10,023 bases of DNA, taken from assembly GCA_002342415.1 (NCBI GenBank), contig DDPY01000040.1, forward strand, positions 13,822-23,844, given 5' to 3'. This document shows, one piece after another, positions 6,204-10,023 of this stretch. Position 1 is the first letter of the stretch, and every line of letters starts with the position of its first letter. Below the pieces are notes generated by a model, which made no database searches, was not told where the DNA came from, and worked only from the letters and a program-made list of their open reading frames with translations. The position numbers and the translations under genes were made by a program. This DNA comes from Prevotella sp. UBA2456. Lineage in GTDB: Bacteria; Bacteroidota; Bacteroidia; Bacteroidales; Bacteroidaceae.

Positions 6204-6845
6204 TTAAATATAGAATTCCGACGAGTCAACCAATCCGCAGCGCAGGGCATATTTGGTGACCTCGTGGGCGGTGTTGACGCCTAACTTCCGGAAGATGTTC
6301 TTGCGGTGGGTGGTGATGGTGTGAATGCTGGAGAAACGCTCGGCGGCAATCTCCTTCGTCGACTTGCCCTTTGCGATGGCTATCACAATCTCGCGCTCCG
6401 TCGAGGTCAGCGGGCTCAGCGGCTCGGCATGCTGCTGTGAGGTGATGATCTCCTCTAATGCCCGCTGGCTGATGAAGCGCTGATGGCGCACGGCGGCTTC
6501 GACGGCTTCGCGGATATCCCTCAACGGACTGTCCTTATAGACGATGCTGAACAGATGCGACGTGTAGATGACTTTCTGTAGGAAGGCCGGGGTGTACTCA
6601 TTGCTGATGAGCACCCAGCGAGCCAGTTCGTAGCGCTCGCTGATAATCAGCAGTTGCTCTACGTCCACAAAGTCGAACAACATATAGTCGAGAATCACGA
6701 CGGCGCCCTCATGTTCCTTGAGCAACTGCATCAGCCCGGTCTTGTCCGTCGTCCTGTAGACAGTGCTCTGCCCATTCCTCTGCACCAGAGCCTCGAGCCC
6801 TTGCCGCGTCAGTTCCTGATTGTCTGCTAAGATAAAGTGTCTCAT
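6204..6845 (-). CDS. NarL/FixJ family (LuxR-type HTH) response regulator
   Basis: This 213-residue two-domain protein has an N-terminal receiver (about 1-125) and a C-terminal LuxR-type helix-turn-helix (about 145-205). In the receiver D53 in VVILDYML is the likely phosphoacceptor, S81 and K104 fit the conserved Ser/Thr and Lys, and the acidic pocket is D8-N9 rather than the usual Asp-Asp pair. The DNA-binding part reads LTSTEREIVIAIAKGKST (146-163), then KEIAAERF and ITTHRKNIFRKLGV (177-190), with the recognition helix well conserved. No histidine kinase is in the window, so it is an orphan here. It faces metY end to end and has its own promoter, so it need not belong to the sulfur locus, though it is the only DNA-binding regulator present apart from the antitoxin. 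Its target genes are unknown. Confidence 0.92.
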   Translation of the reverse strand: MRHFILADNQELTRQGLEALVQRNGQSTVYRTTDKTGLMQLLKEHEGAVVILDYMLFDFVDVEQLLIISERYELARWVLISNEYTPAFLQKVIYTSHLFSIVYKDSPLRDIREAVEAAVRHQRFISQRALEEIITSQQHAEPLSPLTSTEREIVIAIAKGKSTKEIAAERFSSIHTITTHRKNIFRKLGVNTAHEVTKYALRCGLVDSSEFYI

Positions 6846-6880
6846 CTTCGTTTAGTTTGTTTCAGTGATAAATCCTGCTG

Positions 6881-6911
6881 CAAAGGTACGGAGTCTGGCG
6901 TGATACACCAA
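6881..6911 (-). promoter_or_regulatory. Promoter of the response regulator gene
   Basis: On the minus strand TTG (6911-6909), 20 bases, then TACCTTTG (6888-6881) followed by CA fits the Bacteroidota consensus with the same spacing as the two sulfur-operon promoters. The leader to the ATG at 6845 is roughly 30 bases. Confidence 0.75.
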
Positions 6912-7051
6912 ATAATGCGCGAAAATCAGAAAACATTGCTGTGCGGAAGGCGTATTGTCTGCCGTTCGTTCTGTTTTGCCTCAGATGGCCTGCCTGTTTT
7001 AGAATAAAAATCTATTTACGGAAAAAGTGTGGAAATATGGAAAACTTTTTG

Positions 7052-7059
7052 TATCTTTG
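7052..7059 (+). promoter_or_regulatory. -7 element of the toxin-antitoxin operon
   Basis: TATCTTTG followed by CAG is a good TAnnTTTG match about 30 bases upstream of the antitoxin ATG. At 20-base spacing the upstream element is GTG rather than TTG, a weaker fit. No clear operator palindrome was found, although many antitoxins repress their own promoter. Confidence 0.6.
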
Positions 7060-7090
7060 CAGCCGTTATAACACTTTAATGCGCATAATT

Positions 7091-7366
7091 ATGGCAACAA
7101 TGACTTTTCCCAGACAGTTGCTCGTCACTGTTGACGACAACACGAACATAGCCAATGTGACACGGGCTATCCGCATGCTGCGTGGCGTGACGGCCATCAA
7201 ACCTGCTAAGTCCGCTGCACAAAAGCCTCGCCTGTACGACCCCGAAACGGGCGAGTACCTAAACGACAAGACGATGAAGGCCATTGAGGACGTGCGTAGC
7301 GGCAAGGACAAAGGAACGACCTACGAATCGTTCGAAGAGTTCAAAAAAGCGATGCTGGCGCTATGA
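7091..7366 (+). CDS. RelB/DinJ-like antitoxin of a type II toxin-antitoxin pair
   Basis: This 91-residue protein sits directly before a YafQ-like toxin gene and overlaps it by 4 bases (ATGA), the standard antitoxin-toxin layout. The N-terminus, FPRQLLVTVDDNTNIANVTRAIRML, could form a strand-helix DNA-binding and dimer unit. The C-terminal half, rich in Lys, Glu and Asp (YDPETGEYLNDKTMKAIED onward), resembles the flexible toxin-wrapping tail of RelB-type antitoxins, including the family-like ETGEYLNDKT segment. An upstream in-frame ATG at 6941 would extend it by 50 residues, but that start lies upstream of the -7 element and encodes an unlikely cysteine-rich stretch, so 7091 is preferred (7079 is also possible). 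It should neutralise the toxin and repress its own operon. The role comes mainly from the toxin next to it. Confidence 0.8.
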   Translation: MATMTFPRQLLVTVDDNTNIANVTRAIRMLRGVTAIKPAKSAAQKPRLYDPETGEYLNDKTMKAIEDVRSGKDKGTTYESFEEFKKAMLAL

Positions 7367-7662
7367 CGCAGTACTACGAAATCAAGACTTACAAGCAGTA
7401 CGACCGCGACGTGAAACAGGCCGTGCGCCGAGGGCTCGACATGGAGCAACTGCTCATGGTCGTTGACATGCTACGCAAAGGTGAGACTCTGCCTCCAAAG
7501 TACCACAACCATCTGTTGCATGGCGACTACAAAGGCTACTGGGAGTGCCATATCAATCCCGACTGGCTGCTGCTCTACGAGAAAGATACCGAAATCCGCA
7601 TCATATCCCTTTACCGGACGGGAACACATTCCGACATCTTTGGCAAAGGGAAGAAGAGATAA
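7363..7662 (+). CDS. YafQ-family mRNA interferase toxin (RelE superfamily)
   Basis: This 99-residue protein matches the YafQ branch of RelE-type toxins, which cut mRNA in the ribosomal A site. The catalytic and structural residues known for E. coli YafQ are nearly all at the same positions: H50, H63, D67 and W68, then H89 and F93 in GTHSDIFG near the C-terminus (H87 and F91 in E. coli). The segment LLHGDYKGYWECHINPDWLLLY (51-72) is the family's most recognisable block. The ATG overlaps the antitoxin stop, so translation is coupled. All active-site residues seem intact, so the toxin should be functional and need its antitoxin. Such modules are mobile accessory genes; nothing links it to the sulfur locus beyond proximity. 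Confidence 0.93.
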   Translation: MTQYYEIKTYKQYDRDVKQAVRRGLDMEQLLMVVDMLRKGETLPPKYHNHLLHGDYKGYWECHINPDWLLLYEKDTEIRIISLYRTGTHSDIFGKGKKR

Positions 7663-7756
7663 TCCTTTCGCGCATCCCCGTTGCCGGCGGCGCATCCTCT
7701 TCGCTTTTTTGATGTAATAATTTGTAGGAAGCTGAAACGAATTCAGAAAAAAGTTG

Positions 7757-7764
7757 TATCTTTG
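7757..7764 (+). promoter_or_regulatory. -7 element upstream of the 48-residue ORF
   Basis: TATCTTTG followed by CAG fits TAnnTTTG and repeats the 14 bases TTGTATCTTTGCAG also seen at the toxin-antitoxin promoter (7049-7062). No good TTG is found at 20-base spacing. It lies 33 bases before the ATG at 7797, which supports that small ORF being expressed. Confidence 0.55.
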
Positions 7765-7796
7765 CAGTGAAATTTCACATAAACTACGTATTTATT

Positions 7797-7943
7797 ATGG
7801 TATCAGTAGCATTCAAGAACCGCACGCGCGACGAGATTATCGCCGCCTTCCGCGAGTCCATCCGCAAGAAGCGCGAGTGGCAGGAGAGGGCAGAGGAAGA
7901 AATCAGACAGATTCGTTTGGAACGCCAGCAATTCAGCATCTGA
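7797..7943 (+). CDS. Small charged helical protein of unknown function (48 residues)
   Basis: I do not recognise a family. The ORF encodes 48 residues starting MVSVAFKNRTRDEIIAAF and ending in LERQQFSI. From about residue 11 it is a dense alternation of Arg, Lys and Glu with spaced hydrophobic residues, predicting one long amphipathic or coiled-coil helix. It has no signal peptide, membrane segment or cysteine. Support for a real gene is the promoter-like TATCTTTGCAG 33 bases upstream, an AT-rich start region (TTTATTATGG) and strongly G/C-ending codons like those of neighbouring genes. It follows the toxin gene by 134 bases and may be a separate unit. A regulatory or scaffold peptide is possible, but no function can be claimed. 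Confidence 0.55.
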   Translation: MVSVAFKNRTRDEIIAAFRESIRKKREWQERAEEEIRQIRLERQQFSI

Positions 7944-8092
7944 ACCCGATGAATCCGCTCGACCTGACACGCATCTACCGTTTGTCGCCTACTGCGGACT
8001 TCCGTGAGCCTCCGTAGCCGCTGCTGCGTGTGCATATTTGCTTCAATTATTTACAAAATTATTCTAAGTCCTTAACATTAAATTCTATCAAG

Positions 8093-9982
8093 ATGAAGAC
8101 AAAACTGTTATTTTTGGCGGTCGTGCTGCTCACCATGCTGAGCACCAGGGCTGTAGCACAGAACGATGCCAGCGCTATGCGTGAGCTCATGAAGGGTAAG
8201 CTCGACGAACTGAAGGCACTGGTTCCCGACGGCGTGAAGGGCCTCAACGAGACGCTGAAAAACAACGTAAATGAGAGAGTAACGAATTACACCAATCTCT
8301 ACGATGCTTCTCCCATACAAAGTTACCAGAACTACGAGGATGCTTACGATGAACTGGATTGGTTCATCACTCGCGTGAACAAATATCTTGCTGCCTATGG
8401 GGAGTTCACCGTCAACATGGCCAAACTGAAAGACCTGATTGATAACTTCAATGCCGACACGGAGAATAAACAGGGATACAAAACATTCGCCCAAAACGTG
8501 TACAATGCCTACAAGGCCCTCTCCGATTACGACATGATTGCCCTCGACGACGAAGACCTGGATGAACAGAAGAATTATGACGATTATGTATACGGCTATG
8601 TGCCCGACGACGTAACGAGCGGGAACATTGAGTCTGTCGCTAATGCAGCTGAAAACCACGAATACATCTCCACCTACGGTCAGTTCAACGCATTTTTCAG
8701 TCAGAATACCAAAGAACTCGGCTCTATCTACCTGGAGGTTGATGGCACTGGCACGGCAGAATCCCCTGAGAATCTCACCTGCCAGCTGAGGAATCCTAAC
8801 TTAGAGAACGCTGGTGAACAGTGGTGGGGCACCGACTGGACTGCTTTTGGCAACAGCGCAGCTGAGCAGTCTGGGAAACCGTTCATCACCTACCAGCAGG
8901 TTCACTTGCCCCCAGGCTACTACACGCTCGTAGGCTACGGCATGGACCGTCGCGGCTCATGGGCCGACGTATTGGCCAACGACGAGGCTTGGAACTACGA
9001 TCATAGGACCTATCTCTTTTCCCATTTGGACATCGACGGCAGCGACTCCACAATGGTGGATGCATTCAAGGCTAAAAACATGGCCCTGACTGCGGACATC
9101 ACTGAAGGCGCAGGCAACATCTCTACCTGCGAGGTGGACGGCGTCACCTACTACACTCCCAACAGCATGGCTCAGTATCGCGCTTGGGAGGATGCCAAGA
9201 TAGCCATGGCCGGCCAAGGCCACGCTGCTGTGGTTCAGTTCTGGGTATGGCAGGATGAGGGCGACTTCGGTACACTCGGCTTCGCACATCGCTGGCATGT
9301 TGACAACACCTGGTTCGTCGCCGACGGCATCCAGCTGTATTATGCTACCGACAATTACCCCGATATCAACATTGACACCCCTGATTGTGCGAGCGTCACT
9401 ATTACCGATGACGGCTGGGCAACGTTCTACACCGACAAGGCACTTGCCTTCTCGGGGATAAAAGGTCTGACAGCCTACACCGCAAAGCGGGACGGATCGA
9501 CCGTGACGCTGACCCCGGTGGACAACGTACCCGCCAACACCGGCGTAGTGCTGAAGGGTGATGCAAAGACATACAATATTCCTATAATTGCCAGCTCGAC
9601 GACTGACAAGGGCGAGCTGCAAGGGTCAGCCACTACTGCAACCGCTTTTGATGCCCACGCTGCAGTTGGAGGAATCTACGTACTCGGATTGAACGACACA
9701 AATAAAGCCCAATTTGAGAAGACGACTAGCGGCAATGTTCCCGCCGGCAAGCCTTATCTGCTTGTTCCTACGGCGGAGGAACCATCTTCCCCCCTGCTGG
9801 TTGTCATCGCCGGCGCAACCACGAAGTATGACCTGAAGCTGGCCGACGGCACTGAGGATTCCGGCAACTGGACTATCAGTCCCACCAATCCGCAACCTGG
9901 AGATGTGGTAACCATCACCTATGGGGGCACGAAGAAGGTGAAGAGCGTCAAAGCCGTAAAGAAGGCGGCAGTCATTAAATAA
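8093..9982 (+). CDS. Exported protein of unknown function, Prevotella-type surface or secreted protein
   Basis: This 629-residue protein starts with a clear signal peptide: MKTK, a hydrophobic run LLFLAVVLLTML (5-16), and a signal peptidase I site AVA-QN after residue 22. An in-frame ATG at 8030 would put 21 extra residues in front of the signal, so 8093 is chosen. Residues 24-215 look helical and Asp/Glu-rich. Residues 225-420 look like a beta-rich, possibly galactose-binding-like module: RNPNLENAG, a tryptophan-rich WWGTDWTAF, LPPGYYTLVGYGMDR, ending HVDNTWFVADGIQLYY. Residues 434-575 form a beta domain common in Prevotella secreted proteins (ITDDGWATFYTDKAL, GLTAYTAKRDG, VPANTGVVLKGD, VPAGKPYLLVP). 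The end, EDSGNWTISPT to VKSVKAVKKAA, is a short lysine-rich tail. Substrate and location (surface or periplasm) are unknown; I see no catalytic motif and no lipobox. Confidence 0.85.
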   Translation: MKTKLLFLAVVLLTMLSTRAVAQNDASAMRELMKGKLDELKALVPDGVKGLNETLKNNVNERVTNYTNLYDASPIQSYQNYEDAYDELDWFITRVNKYLAAYGEFTVNMAKLKDLIDNFNADTENKQGYKTFAQNVYNAYKALSDYDMIALDDEDLDEQKNYDDYVYGYVPDDVTSGNIESVANAAENHEYISTYGQFNAFFSQNTKELGSIYLEVDGTGTAESPENLTCQLRNPNLENAGEQWWGTDWTAFGNSAAEQSGKPFITYQQVHLPPGYYTLVGYGMDRRGSWADVLANDEAWNYDHRTYLFSHLDIDGSDSTMVDAFKAKNMALTADITEGAGNISTCEVDGVTYYTPNSMAQYRAWEDAKIAMAGQGHAAVVQFWVWQDEGDFGTLGFAHRWHVDNTWFVADGIQLYYATDNYPDINIDTPDCASVTITDDGWATFYTDKALAFSGIKGLTAYTAKRDGSTVTLTPVDNVPANTGVVLKGDAKTYNIPIIASSTTDKGELQGSATTATAFDAHAAVGGIYVLGLNDTNKAQFEKTTSGNVPAGKPYLLVPTAEEPSSPLLVVIAGATTKYDLKLADGTEDSGNWTISPTNPQPGDVVTITYGGTKKVKSVKAVKKAAVIK

Positions 9983-10023
9983 TGCTCACAGGGGGACAGA
10001 TATGAAGTGAACCCAGAAAGTTG

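Noticed and set aside
6941..7090. Upstream in-frame start extending the antitoxin by 50 residues
   Set aside because: It starts upstream of the -7 element at 7052 and encodes a Cys/Phe-rich stretch unlike antitoxin N-termini; 7091 fits the promoter.
7663..7711. Possible intrinsic terminator after the toxin gene (T6 run at 7705-7710)
   Set aside because: The GC-rich stretch before the T run contains GCGCATCC as a direct, not inverted, repeat, and no convincing stem ends at the T run.
7949..8020. Small ORF of about 23 residues (MNPLDLTRIYRL start) after the 48-residue gene
   Set aside because: It is too short, has no promoter or family match of its own, and cannot be separated from chance.
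8010..8040. Possible promoter CATATTTG ahead of the exported protein gene
   Set aside because: It mismatches the conserved TA of TAnnTTTG and has no TTG at 20-base spacing.
8030..8092. Upstream in-frame start for the exported protein
   Set aside because: It would bury the clear signal peptide beginning MKTK behind 21 residues.

Overview
The window looks like chromosome from a Bacteroidota bacterium, most likely Prevotella or a close relative. Every convincing promoter has the Bacteroidota -7 element TAnnTTTG followed by CA, and three of them have a TTG exactly 20 bases upstream. Starts lack purine-rich Shine-Dalgarno sequences. The secreted protein at the right end has the C-terminal style common in Prevotella surface proteins. 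The genus is inference; the phylum is well supported.

Positions 1-6191 form one sulfur-metabolism locus made of two divergent operons that share a strikingly symmetric 170-base promoter region (1069-1238). The leftward operon encodes a ThiS-type sulfur carrier and a ThiF/MoeB-type E1-like adenylyltransferase that runs off the left edge. The rightward operon encodes a DsrE/F-like protein, a TusA-like protein, a family 2B encapsulin shell protein (HK97 fold carrying a cyclic-nucleotide-binding domain), a SufS-type cysteine desulfurase with a cargo-like N-terminal extension of about 107 residues, and a MetY-type O-acetylhomoserine sulfhydrylase. The last three genes are packed with 0-base or 1-base junctions.

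My reading is that a protein nanocompartment packages the desulfurase. Sulfur released from cysteine would pass through DsrE/TusA to the thiocarboxylate of the ThiS-like carrier, and MetY would place it on O-acetylhomoserine to make homocysteine. The carrier, E1 and MetY match the thiocarboxylate-dependent homocysteine pathway known from Wolinella (HcyS, HcyF, MetY). The link between that pathway and a cysteine-desulfurase encapsulin is the most interesting thing here. The carrier is also odd: its Gly-Gly-Gly-Ala end is followed by a 21-residue tail encoded by an intergenic-type repeat, so it should need proteolytic trimming. The pathway's JAMM protease (HcyD) is not in the window and may lie just past position 1.

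Positions 6204-6911 hold an orphan NarL/LuxR-type response regulator, convergent with metY, with its own promoter. Positions 7052-7662 hold a type II toxin-antitoxin pair with a YafQ-like mRNA interferase. A promoter-driven 48-residue charged helical peptide of unknown function follows (7797-7943). The right end (8093-9982) is a 629-residue exported protein of unknown function. No tRNA, rRNA, CRISPR array or insertion sequence was seen.
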